Positions 56,565-64,000 of a DNA stretch of 64,000 nucleotides are shown here, piece after piece. Position 1 is the first letter of the stretch, and each line of letters begins with the position of its first letter. The DNA comes from Aquitalea magnusonii. GTDB lineage: Bacteria; Pseudomonadota; Gammaproteobacteria; Burkholderiales; Chromobacteriaceae. Below the pieces are notes generated by a model. It had not been told where the DNA came from. It worked only from the letters and a program-made list of their open reading frames with translations, and made no database searches. The stretch spans positions 124,001 through 188,000 of the forward strand of contig NZ_QJKC01000005.1 of assembly GCF_003202035.1 (NCBI RefSeq), in the 5' to 3' direction. The translations under genes were made by a program, and so were the position numbers.

Positions 56565-57461
56565 TTAGTGTGCAACATCCGGGCTGAGCGCCCAGACGCG
56601 TATCAGTTCCTGCAGCAAGGCTTCCAGAATCGGATCGCCCACCCGGTCGGACGGATAGACAAACTGCAGCTCGGCCAGTTTGCGCACTGTCGGCACAACC
56701 GTCAATCGTCCGGCGGCTTCCCACTCCAGCGCTTCCTCTTCCCGCGCCAGCGCCACGCCCACGCCACAGGCCACCAGTTCCAGCACGGCGGCCAGATTGT
56801 CGCTTTCTGTCACCTTCTTCGGCGAAATATTGAGTTCACGCCACAATTCGGCGGTAATTTTGGACAGGCTGGAGAATTGCGACAGTCCCACCCAGGGCAG
56901 TCGCCCCAGCTCCTTGGTGTTGTTCAGGTCGATGCGGTTTTTCCAGCCATTGGGCAGCACGATGCGAAAAGGCAGATTGGTCAGCAACACGGTATTGACG
57001 TTGACGTAGGGGTTTTTCCCCAGATAAAAACCGGCGTCCAGCTCCTTCTTGCGCACCAGGTTCAGCACTTCGCCGGTGACGCCGTGTTGCAGTCGCAGGT
57101 CCAGCAGCGGGTATTTTTCCACCAGAGCTGCCACCCACTCGCCGGCTTTCAGGGTGGCCGGAGTCAGTGTCAGACCGATCAGTGCCTTGCCGCCGGTCTG
57201 CCCTTTCAAGCCTTTGGCGTGATTGATGATTTCTCGTGCCGAAGCCAGGATGGACTGGGCCTGTGGCAGCAGTTCCTGCCCGGCGCGCGTCATGGTGACC
57301 CCGCCGGCTGTTCGTTCGAACAAGGGCATGCCCACTTCTTCTTCCAGCGCCTTGATCTGGGCGGTGACCGCCGGCTGGGATAAATGCAGCAATTCTGCAG
57401 CCTGTGTCAGATGGCCCTGCTGGGCCACGGTGACAAAGGTCCTCAACTGATAGATTTCCAT
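56565..57461 (-). CDS. LysR family transcriptional regulator
   Basis: A 298-residue LysR-type regulator with a standard N-terminal helix-turn-helix (QLRTFVTVAQQGHLTQAAEL, then LSQPAVTAQIKALEEEVG) and an inducer-binding domain (GLTLTPATLKAGEWVAALVE). The gene is divergent from yjcH-actP-acs with a 315-bp gap, so control of acetate uptake is a reasonable guess; regulation of the co-directional phasin-like gene is another. The effector cannot be read from the sequence. Confidence 0.9.
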   Translation of the reverse strand: MEIYQLRTFVTVAQQGHLTQAAELLHLSQPAVTAQIKALEEEVGMPLFERTAGGVTMTRAGQELLPQAQSILASAREIINHAKGLKGQTGGKALIGLTLTPATLKAGEWVAALVEKYPLLDLRLQHGVTGEVLNLVRKKELDAGFYLGKNPYVNVNTVLLTNLPFRIVLPNGWKNRIDLNNTKELGRLPWVGLSQFSSLSKITAELWRELNISPKKVTESDNLAAVLELVACGVGVALAREEEALEWEAAGRLTVVPTVRKLAELQFVYPSDRVGDPILEALLQELIRVWALSPDVAH

Positions 57462-57776
57462 GTACGACCTGTTCTCTCTGCCTGTAGCAAGGTGACTACA
57501 TTTTCCTGTTTTCCGGATCTTATCTTTGCGAACATTTTGGCGTCATTACTGCATTTACCACAAGAATTTCACGGTATTTTTGCAAAAAAAACCGCACCAT
57601 CCACAGGGTGAATGGAGTAAAAATACCACAGCAACTTATTGATTAATATTGGTTTTTGCAATGCAACATCGGCCTGACAAATTTTATTAATCAAAAAAAG
57701 CGATTAGCAGGAGCGGCCAGTCGTCCCTTATGTTTCGGACAGCGGTCAGACGATCGTTACGACAAAGGAGGATGCA
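57462..57776. promoter_or_regulatory. Divergent control region between the LysR gene and yjcH-actP-acs
   Basis: The 315-bp region holds no gene. It is AT-rich between 57500 and 57700 and must contain the promoters of both flanking units. A near-palindrome CACCATCCACAGGGTG around 57594-57609 is a weak operator candidate. I could not assign -35/-10 boxes with confidence. Confidence 0.4.
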
Positions 57777-58088
57777 ATGAACGAGGACGTACTCAAGAAA
57801 GTACAGTCCAACCCGAAGTTCAAAGAGCTTGTTCACAAGAAGACAAGCCTGGGTTGGCAGCTCAGCATCGTGATGCTGGTGATTTACTATGGCTTCACCT
57901 TGGTGCTGGCCTTTTCCCCGTCTACCCTGGGCGCCCCGCTGGCCCCCGGCATGACCATGACTGTAGGCATCCCGGTAGGGATTCTGATCATTCTTTCCGC
58001 TTTCTTGCTGACCGGCCTGTATGTGCGCAAAGCCAATGGCGAGTTTGACCAGCTCAACCGCGAGATCGTTGAGGAGGCACAAAAATGA
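57777..58088 (+). CDS. yjcH: DUF485 inner-membrane protein YjcH
   Basis: A 103-residue protein with two membrane helices (about 35-57 and 67-88) and the DUF485 pattern ([39 protein letters not shown]). It is always found in front of actP and is thought to assist the acetate permease. AAAGGAGG precedes the ATG, and its stop codon overlaps the actP start (ATGA), so translation is coupled. Confidence 0.95.
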   Translation: MNEDVLKKVQSNPKFKELVHKKTSLGWQLSIVMLVIYYGFTLVLAFSPSTLGAPLAPGMTMTVGIPVGILIILSAFLLTGLYVRKANGEFDQLNREIVEEAQK

Positions 58089-59764
58089 AAAAATGCACTG
58101 GCTCTCTCGCTCTTGCAGCATTATCGCTTTTCCCGGTACTGGCCTTTGCCTCCGGCGCCATCGAAGGTGATGTGAAGCAACAGGCCACCAACTGGCACGC
58201 CATCATCATGTTCGTGGTGTTCGTGGCCTTTACCATGGGCATTACCTACTGGGCAGCCCGTCGTACCCGCTCCGCCTCCGACTTCTACACCGCCGGTGGT
58301 GGCATTAGCGGTTTCCAGAATGGCCTGGCCATTGCCGGTGACTACATGTCGGCGGCGTCCTTCCTGGGCATTTCTGCCATGGTGTTCGACAAGGGTTTCG
58401 ATGGCCTGATTTACTCCATCGGCTTCCTGGTCGGCTGGCCGGTGATTCTGTTCCTGGTGGCCGAGCGCCTGCGTAACCTGGGCAAATACACCTTTGCCGA
58501 CGTCGCATCCTACCGCCTGCAACAGACCCCGGTTCGTTCCTTCGCCGCCACCTCCACCCTGATGGTGGTGGCGATGTACCTGATCGCGCAGATGGTCGGT
58601 GCCGGCAAGCTGATCCAGCTGCTGTTCGGCATGAGCTACTCCTCTGCCGTGATCATGGTCGGCATCCTGATGGTGTGCTACGTGCTGTTTGGCGGCATGC
58701 TGGCCACCACCTGGGTACAGATCATCAAGGCCGTGCTGCTGCTGTGTGGTGCTTCCTTCATGGCCTTCATGGTGCTGTCCACCGTGGGTTTCAGCCCGGA
58801 AATGATGTTCGAGAAGGCGGTTGCCGCCCACGCCAAGCACGCTGCCATCATGGCGCCGGGCAAGGCCGATCCGGTGGATTCCATCTCGCTGGGCATGGCG
58901 CTGATGTTTGGTACTGCCGGCCTGCCGCACATCCTGATGCGCTTCTTTACCGTGTCTGATGCCAAGGAAGCCCGCAAGTCGGTGTTCTACGCCACCGGTT
59001 TCATCGGCTACTTCTACATCCTCACCTTCATCATCGGTTTTGGCGCCATCATGCTGGTACTGAACCAGCCTGGCATGATGGAAACCGTGACCAAGAACGG
59101 CAAGGAAGTACATCAGCTGATCGGTGGCAGCAATATGGCCGCCATCCACCTGGCCAATGCCGTGGGCGGTGACATGTTCCTGGGCTTCATCTCTGCGGTT
59201 GCCTTCGCCACCATCCTGGCCGTTGTAGCAGGTCTGGCCCTGTCCGGCGCCTCTGCCGTCTCGCACGACCTGTACGCCTCCGTCATCATGAAGGGCAAGG
59301 CCAACGAGGCTGACGAAATCCGCGTATCCAAGATCACCACCGTCGTGCTTGGCATCATCGCCATCGTGCTGGGTCTGGTGTTCGAGAAGCAAAACATCGC
59401 CTTCATGGTGGGTCTGGCCTTCTCCATCGCGGCTTCCGCCAACTTCCCGATCCTGTTCCTGTCCATGTTCTGGAAGGGTCTGACCACCCGTGGTGCAGTC
59501 ATCGGCGGCTTTGTCGGCCTGGTATCGGCCATCCTGCTGATTGTGGTAGGACCGACCGTGTGGGTTGACATCATGAAACACCCGACTGCCCTGTTCCCGT
59601 ACAAGAATCCGGCCATCTTCTCCATCACCCTGGCTTTCGTCAGCACCTGGTTGTTCTCGGTCACTGACAAATCCAAATCGGCTGAAGATGAAAAAGCCAA
59701 ATTCGATGCCCAGTTTGTCCGTTCCATGACCGGTATCGGCGCAACCGGCGCTTCCAAGCACTAA
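58085..59764 (+). CDS. actP: Cation/acetate symporter ActP
   Basis: A 559-residue sodium:solute symporter with an N-terminal signal-like segment ([22 protein letters not shown]) followed by about 13 membrane helices. SSS-family blocks such as [34 protein letters not shown] and [15 protein letters not shown] are conserved, and the length equals that of E. coli ActP (549) within a few residues. It takes up acetate and glycolate at low concentration. It is co-transcribed with yjcH (4-bp overlap) and probably acs (68-bp gap). Confidence 0.96.
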   Translation: MKKCTGSLALAALSLFPVLAFASGAIEGDVKQQATNWHAIIMFVVFVAFTMGITYWAARRTRSASDFYTAGGGISGFQNGLAIAGDYMSAASFLGISAMVFDKGFDGLIYSIGFLVGWPVILFLVAERLRNLGKYTFADVASYRLQQTPVRSFAATSTLMVVAMYLIAQMVGAGKLIQLLFGMSYSSAVIMVGILMVCYVLFGGMLATTWVQIIKAVLLLCGASFMAFMVLSTVGFSPEMMFEKAVAAHAKHAAIMAPGKADPVDSISLGMALMFGTAGLPHILMRFFTVSDAKEARKSVFYATGFIGYFYILTFIIGFGAIMLVLNQPGMMETVTKNGKEVHQLIGGSNMAAIHLANAVGGDMFLGFISAVAFATILAVVAGLALSGASAVSHDLYASVIMKGKANEADEIRVSKITTVVLGIIAIVLGLVFEKQNIAFMVGLAFSIAASANFPILFLSMFWKGLTTRGAVIGGFVGLVSAILLIVVGPTVWVDIMKHPTALFPYKNPAIFSITLAFVSTWLFSVTDKSKSAEDEKAKFDAQFVRSMTGIGATGASKH

Positions 59765-59832
59765 TCGTTTCACCTGGGGCCGCATCCTGCGGGATGCGGC
59801 TACAGCACTACAAGACTTACAAGGAGAAGGTA

Positions 59833-61797
59833 ATGTCCACTCTCGAATCCATTCTGAAGGAAACCCGTAGTTTTCCGCCGTCCGACGATTTCCGCCACAA
59901 GGCGACCGTGTCGGGCATGGAGGCCTACAACGCACTGTGCGAACAGGCCGACGACAGCTACCTGTCCTTCTGGGGGGATCTGGCCCGCGAGCTGATTACC
60001 TGGAAAAAGCCGTTTTCCCGGGTTCTGGACGACAGCAATGCCCCCTTCTTCAAGTGGTTTGACGATGGCGTGCTGAATGTTTCCTACAACTGCCTCGACC
60101 GTCACCTGCCGCTGAACGCCAACAAGATCGCCCTGATCTTTGAAGCGGACGATGGCGAAGTAACCCGTGTCACCTATTCCGAACTGCACCGTCGTGTCTG
60201 CCAGTTTGCCAATGGCCTGAAGAGCCTGGGCATTGCCAAGGGCGACCGTGTGGTCATCTATATGCCGATGGTGATCGAAGCCATCGTGGCCATGCAGGCT
60301 TGCGCCCGTATCGGTGCCATCCACTCCGTGGTGTTTGGCGGCTTCTCCGCTGGCGCGGTACGTGACCGCGTCCAGGATGCCGGTGCCAAGCTGGTGATTA
60401 CCGCCAATGAAGGACTGCGTGGTGGCAAGACCGTCCCACTGAAAGCCACAGTGGATGAAGCACTGGCACTGGAAGGCTGCGAGTCGGTACAAAATGTGGT
60501 GGTTTACCAGCGCACCAATGGTGGCGCACAGTGGACCGAGGGCCGCGACATCTGGTGGCACAAGCTGGTGGAAGGCCAGGCCGAAGCCTGCGAACCGGAA
60601 TGGATGCTGGCGGACGACCCGCTGTTCATTCTGTATACCTCCGGCTCCACCGGCAAACCCAAGGGCATCCAGCACAGCAGCGCCGGTTACCTGCTGGGCG
60701 CCATCAACAGCTTCCGCTGGGCCTTCGACTACAAACCGAATGATGTGTACTGGTGCACCGCCGATGTGGGCTGGATTACCGGTCACTCCTATATCTGCTA
60801 CGGCCCGCTGGGCATCGGCGCCACCCAGGTGGTGTTCGAAGGCGTACCGACCTACCCGGATGCCAGCCGTTTCTGGCGCATGATCGAGCAACACAAGGTC
60901 AGCATTTTCTACACCGCACCGACCGCCATCCGTTCGCTGATCAAGCTGGGCAACGACCTGCCCAAGCAGTTCGACCTGTCCAGCCTGCGCCTCCTGGGCA
61001 CCGTGGGCGAGCCGATCAATCCGGAAGCCTGGATGTGGTACTACGAAGTGGTGGGCGGTGGCCGCTGCCCTATCGTGGACACCTGGTGGCAAACCGAAAC
61101 CGGCTCGGCGATGATTGCGCCGATTCCGGGCGCCGTGCCCACCAAGCCGGGCTCTTGCACCCTGCCGCTGCCGGGCATCATGGCCGACATCGTCGACGAA
61201 TCCGGCGCACAGGTGGAACCGGGCCGCGGTGGTTTCCTGGTGATCAAGAAGCCCTTCCCGTCCCTGGTGCGCACCATCTGGAACGACCCGGAGCGCTTCA
61301 AGAAGACCTACTTCCCGGACGAGTTCAATGGCCAGTACTACCTGGCAGGCGACTCGGCCAACCGTGACGAAAACGGCTACTTCTGGATCATGGGCCGTAT
61401 CGACGATGTGCTGAACGTATCCGGCCACCGTCTGGGCACCATGGAAATCGAATCGGCGCTGGTAGCCAACCCGCTGGTGGCGGAAGCCGCCGTGGTCGGC
61501 AAGCCGCATGAGGTGAAGGGCGAAGCCGTGGTGGCCTTCGTGGTACTGAAGGGCGCGCGTCCGGAAGGCGACGACGCCAAGAAGATTGCGGCCGAACTGA
61601 AGAACTGGGTAGCCCACGAAATCGGCAAGATCGCCCAGCCGGACGACATCCGCTTTGGTGAGAACCTGCCCAAGACCCGCTCCGGCAAGATCATGCGCCG
61701 CCTGCTGCGCTCGATTGCCAAGGGCGAGGAAATCACCCAGGACGTTTCCACGCTGGAAAACCCGCAGATTCTGAGCCAACTGCAGAATCCGCTGTAA
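59833..61797 (+). CDS. acs: Acetyl-CoA synthetase
   Basis: A 654-residue AMP-forming acetate-CoA ligase. [19 protein letters not shown] is the adenylate loop, [16 protein letters not shown] the acetate-pocket segment, [20 protein letters not shown] the A8 hinge, and [14 protein letters not shown] carries the acetylatable catalytic Lys619. It converts acetate imported by ActP to acetyl-CoA. AAGGAGAAGG precedes the ATG at 59833. A strong terminator follows. Confidence 0.97.
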   Translation: MSTLESILKETRSFPPSDDFRHKATVSGMEAYNALCEQADDSYLSFWGDLARELITWKKPFSRVLDDSNAPFFKWFDDGVLNVSYNCLDRHLPLNANKIALIFEADDGEVTRVTYSELHRRVCQFANGLKSLGIAKGDRVVIYMPMVIEAIVAMQACARIGAIHSVVFGGFSAGAVRDRVQDAGAKLVITANEGLRGGKTVPLKATVDEALALEGCESVQNVVVYQRTNGGAQWTEGRDIWWHKLVEGQAEACEPEWMLADDPLFILYTSGSTGKPKGIQHSSAGYLLGAINSFRWAFDYKPNDVYWCTADVGWITGHSYICYGPLGIGATQVVFEGVPTYPDASRFWRMIEQHKVSIFYTAPTAIRSLIKLGNDLPKQFDLSSLRLLGTVGEPINPEAWMWYYEVVGGGRCPIVDTWWQTETGSAMIAPIPGAVPTKPGSCTLPLPGIMADIVDESGAQVEPGRGGFLVIKKPFPSLVRTIWNDPERFKKTYFPDEFNGQYYLAGDSANRDENGYFWIMGRIDDVLNVSGHRLGTMEIESALVANPLVAEAAVVGKPHEVKGEAVVAFVVLKGARPEGDDAKKIAAELKNWVAHEIGKIAQPDDIRFGENLPKTRSGKIMRRLLRSIAKGEEITQDVSTLENPQILSQLQNPL

Positions 61798-61828
61798 ACA
61801 GACTGTTTCAGGAGCACACTGACCTTGC

Positions 61829-61856
61829 GCCCGGTGATTTCACCGGGCTTTTTTTT
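61829..61856 (+). terminator. Rho-independent terminator of yjcH-actP-acs
   Basis: Stem GCCCGGTGA/TCACCGGGC with a two-base T-T centre, followed by eight T. Confidence 0.93.
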
Positions 61857-61893
61857 GTCTGTCCCGCGGGTGGCGGCGCGAGGGTCATCCGGT

Positions 61894-62811
61894 TCAATAC
61901 AGATAGATACCCTGTGGCTGCGGTGCGGTAACCGGCATCGGCTGCCCTTGCATCTCGCGCACTGCCAGCTCGATGGTGTGGCACAGCGCTGCCAGCGGCA
62001 GATCATTGCCCTCGCGGCCAAATGGTTCTTCCAGCTCCTCGCCGATCACCTCCAGCGCCAGATAGGTATAGGCAATGAACACGGCGATCGGCGGCGTCAG
62101 CCAGCCTATGCTGCTGACCAGACCCATTGGCAACAACAGGCTGTAAATGGTGACCGTGCGGTTGAGCAAGACCCGGTAGGTGTAGGGAATGGGCGTGCCA
62201 CCGATGCGTTCGCAGCCGCCCAGCACCTCAGACATGGTATTCAGCTTTTGATCCAGCGCCTGCCATTGCCATTCGCTGATGATGCCCTCGGCCTGTAGCT
62301 GCAGGATCAGCTGGCCCAGCCGGCGCAGAATGATGGCGGGGCGGAAACGTGCGCCATCCACTTCGTCGAGCAGGTCGGCCGGCAGCAGGCGCTGCATGTG
62401 ATCGCACTCCGGCTCCTCGCGCAGTTGCGCTTTCAAGGCATAGGCAAAGGCACAAATCAGGTCCAGCACCTGTGCCACCTGCGGATGCTGTGGTGCGGCC
62501 GCCAGCAGCTGGCGGGCAATGGAACGATTCACCACCAGCAGGGCACCCCACAGCTTGCGCGCTTCCCAGAAACGCTCATAGCTGACCGAGTTGCGAAAGC
62601 CCAGGAAAATCGCCAGTGATACCCCCAGCAGGGTAAAGGTGGGAATGCTCAAGGCCGAATCGGCATGGCTGCTCAGCCACCAATGCCGCGCCGCTGCCGC
62701 CAGCAGGGCGATCAGGAACACCAGCAGCAAGCGCGACAGAATACGCGGCAATACCGAGCCATTCCACACAAACAGCAAACGAAACCAGGGCACGGGAGAA
62801 CGGACAATCAT
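61894..62811 (-). CDS. Bestrophin-like (YneE/UPF0187) membrane channel protein
   Basis: A 305-residue protein of the bacterial bestrophin family, equal in length to E. coli YneE (304). SVSYERFWEARKLWGALLVVNRS is the family hallmark, with FLGFRNS just before it; about four membrane helices are visible (two near residues 20-65 and two near 205-245). Bacterial homologues form pentameric cation channels. The ATG at 62811 starts the family sequence MIVRSPVPWFRLLF; 35 in-frame codons upstream are not conserved. It is divergent from the solute-binding gene. Confidence 0.92.
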   Translation of the reverse strand: MIVRSPVPWFRLLFVWNGSVLPRILSRLLLVFLIALLAAAARHWWLSSHADSALSIPTFTLLGVSLAIFLGFRNSVSYERFWEARKLWGALLVVNRSIARQLLAAAPQHPQVAQVLDLICAFAYALKAQLREEPECDHMQRLLPADLLDEVDGARFRPAIILRRLGQLILQLQAEGIISEWQWQALDQKLNTMSEVLGGCERIGGTPIPYTYRVLLNRTVTIYSLLLPMGLVSSIGWLTPPIAVFIAYTYLALEVIGEELEEPFGREGNDLPLAALCHTIELAVREMQGQPMPVTAPQPQGIYLY

Positions 62812-62941
62812 GGGCAAATAGCATTCAGAGGCAGAGATTCCGGCATGATAAGACATTGCCGATTTTGTTGCAGTGCAAAATAACAGCAGCATCCAGACTT
62901 GCACCCTACCCGCCATGATCTACAGTGGATGGATGGAATCC

Positions 62942-63685
62942 ATGTCCCCCACCCTGCTGGCACTGACACTGAGCCTGGTACTGTATGCCGGCCCGGCGCA
63001 GGCCGGCGCCATCACCATCGCCTGCGAAGACAATCTGCCACCGTTTTCCAGCGGCCCCAGCGGCCAGGAACACGGCATCGTGGTCGACATCATCCGCCAG
63101 ATCACCCAGGATCTCGGCCTGAGCGATGCCATCCACCTCTTCCCCTGGAGCCGGGTCTATGCCATGGGCCAAAACCAGCCCAATACCTTGGTCTGCGCCA
63201 TGGCACGCACCCCGGAGCGGGAAAACCTGTTCCAGTGGGTGGGCGAAGTGATTCATTCGCCGCCGGTATTGCTGCTGCTGGCCGACAATCGTGAGCATCT
63301 GCCCAAAGATGGCCGGCTGGACGACTATCGTCGCTACACCATCGGCGTGCTGCATGGCTCCTACCAGGAAAAATACCTGCTGGCACACGGTTTTACCGCG
63401 CTGGAGCCGTTTGCCTCCTACGCCCAGGGCTACCAGATGCTGCGCGCCGGGCGGATTGATCTGTGGGCTGCCAATCAGCTGACCGCCTTTTCCACTGTGC
63501 GTCAGCTGCAGGACGACCCCGGCCGCCTGCTGCAAACCGCCTTTGTCTTCCGCGAGCTGCCACAGGGCATGTCGATGGCCTTCAGCCTTGGCACCCCGCG
63601 TGCCACGGTGGATGCCTTCCGCAAGGCGCTGGAAGCCATCAAGCGCGATGGCCGCTACCAGAAAATCCTCAACCAGAACGGCTAG
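62942..63685 (+). CDS. Periplasmic solute-binding protein, family 3 (amino-acid-type)
   Basis: A 247-residue exported protein. A Sec signal peptide (SPTLLALTLSLVLYAGPAQA) leads into an SBP-bac-3 domain: ITIACEDNLPPFSS at the mature N-terminus, IVVDIIRQI, and a second lobe with IGVLHGSYQEKYL. Such orphan proteins, with no permease genes beside them, are common near signalling genes and resemble the sensor lobes of two-component systems. The ATG at 62942 is the best guess; ATG codons at 62915 and 62933 are in frame and no start has a good ribosome site. An imperfect GC-rich hairpin follows near 63701-63736. Confidence 0.85.
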   Translation: MSPTLLALTLSLVLYAGPAQAGAITIACEDNLPPFSSGPSGQEHGIVVDIIRQITQDLGLSDAIHLFPWSRVYAMGQNQPNTLVCAMARTPERENLFQWVGEVIHSPPVLLLLADNREHLPKDGRLDDYRRYTIGVLHGSYQEKYLLAHGFTALEPFASYAQGYQMLRAGRIDLWAANQLTAFSTVRQLQDDPGRLLQTAFVFRELPQGMSMAFSLGTPRATVDAFRKALEAIKRDGRYQKILNQNG

Positions 63686-63814
63686 ACAGCCAGACCAGTT
63701 GTCCGCGCAGGCCGCTACGGTAGGCCCTGCGCGCGGATTTCCCCAATACCGTCGTTACATCCTGCTCACTATATTAAGGTTGCCATCCCGGCCCAGCCCT
63801 CTCCGGAGCCTTAC

Positions 63815-64000
63815 ATGCCAACCCCCTTTCCGGCCGACTGGCAGGCCCTGCTCCAGCACGAACCCTTTGCCGCCATGGCAGCGGAGCAACTGGCGCTGCT
63901 GGCCGGCCAGGCACGCCGCCAGCACTATCCGCGCGGAGCCAGCCTCACCAGCCCGCAAGCCGGTCCCGCCAGCCAGCTGTTCATCGTACTGGAAGGCCAG
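63815..64000 (+). CDS. Cyclic-nucleotide-binding domain protein, N-terminal part
   Basis: Only the first 62 codons are in the window. The sequence EPFAAMAAEQLALLAGQARR, then YPRGASLTSPQAGPASQLF and IVLEGQ, is the beginning of a CAP_ED (cNMP-binding) beta-roll. The spacing suits DUF294-type signalling proteins (cNMP-binding, CBS and nucleotidyltransferase domains), which often sit near actP and acs, but also a Crp-type regulator. GGAG lies upstream of the ATG. Confidence 0.7.
   Translation, partial: MPTPFPADWQALLQHEPFAAMAAEQLALLAGQARRQHYPRGASLTSPQAGPASQLFIVLEGQ

Noticed and set aside
59800-61779. A 659-codon open frame on the minus strand
   Set aside because: It is antisense to acs and rich in Gly, His and Gln, typical of shadow frames.

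Overview
The window is GC-rich, densely coded chromosomal DNA from a Gram-negative heterotroph. I infer a betaproteobacterium of the Chromobacteriaceae type (Chromobacterium, Aquitalea or a relative). The grounds are the set of housekeeping genes (cysS, glnS, rpmE, lpxH, ppiA/ppiB), a pyrophosphate-type phosphofructokinase, a Kdo hydroxylase, and a MerR/LiuR-controlled leucine-degradation operon with its typical operator palindrome. There is no rRNA, tRNA, CRISPR array, insertion sequence or prophage. It reads as a catabolic and housekeeping stretch.

Layout. 0-4 kb: the 5' tip of yeaH, the PrkA serine kinase, and a tightly overlapping DUF2062 / Nudix / PilZ trio. 4-6 kb: an acyl-CoA dehydrogenase followed by a stack of terminators. 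6-14 kb: a complete non-phosphorylated L-rhamnose pathway (dehydratase, mutarotase, lactonase, symporter, dehydrogenase, aldolase, lactaldehyde dehydrogenase) divergent from a LysR regulator; the last gene, aldA, is frameshifted. 14-26 kb: a YecA-like protein, an acyl-CoA synthetase and liuR-liuABCDE-aacS, which takes leucine/isovalerate to acetoacetyl-CoA. The start of liuD is preceded by two 121-bp tandem repeats, each carrying a copy of its first codons. 26-34.5 kb: hemerythrin-like protein, ArnT-like glycosyltransferase, rpmE with a promoter and leader hairpin, cysS, PPi-type PFK, glnS, Kdo hydroxylase. 34.8-43.6 kb: YgiQ radical-SAM protein, HD-GYP phosphodiesterase, SulP transporter, PPK2, two cyclophilins, lpxH. 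44-47.6 kb: a chemoreceptor and the L-lactate permease.

47.6-53 kb: a D-mannonate/fructuronate cassette (rspA, rspB, an MHS transporter, uxuB), visibly more AT-rich in its upstream part. It ends in the C-terminal remnant of an RspR-like GntR regulator that abuts the 3' end of uxuB. 53.6-57.5 kb: an exported two-repeat coiled-coil protein, SelO, a phasin-like protein and a LysR regulator. 57.8-64 kb: the acetate-uptake operon yjcH-actP-acs, a bestrophin-like channel, a periplasmic solute-binding protein and the start of a cyclic-nucleotide-binding protein.

Together the genes describe a cell that uses plant sugars (rhamnose, hexuronate derivatives), branched-chain amino acids, fatty acids, lactate and acetate. 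The most unusual items are the triplicated liuD start, the two damaged genes (aldA and the GntR remnant) in otherwise intact sugar-acid clusters, and an uncharacterised exported protein built from two tandem repeats of about 105 residues.
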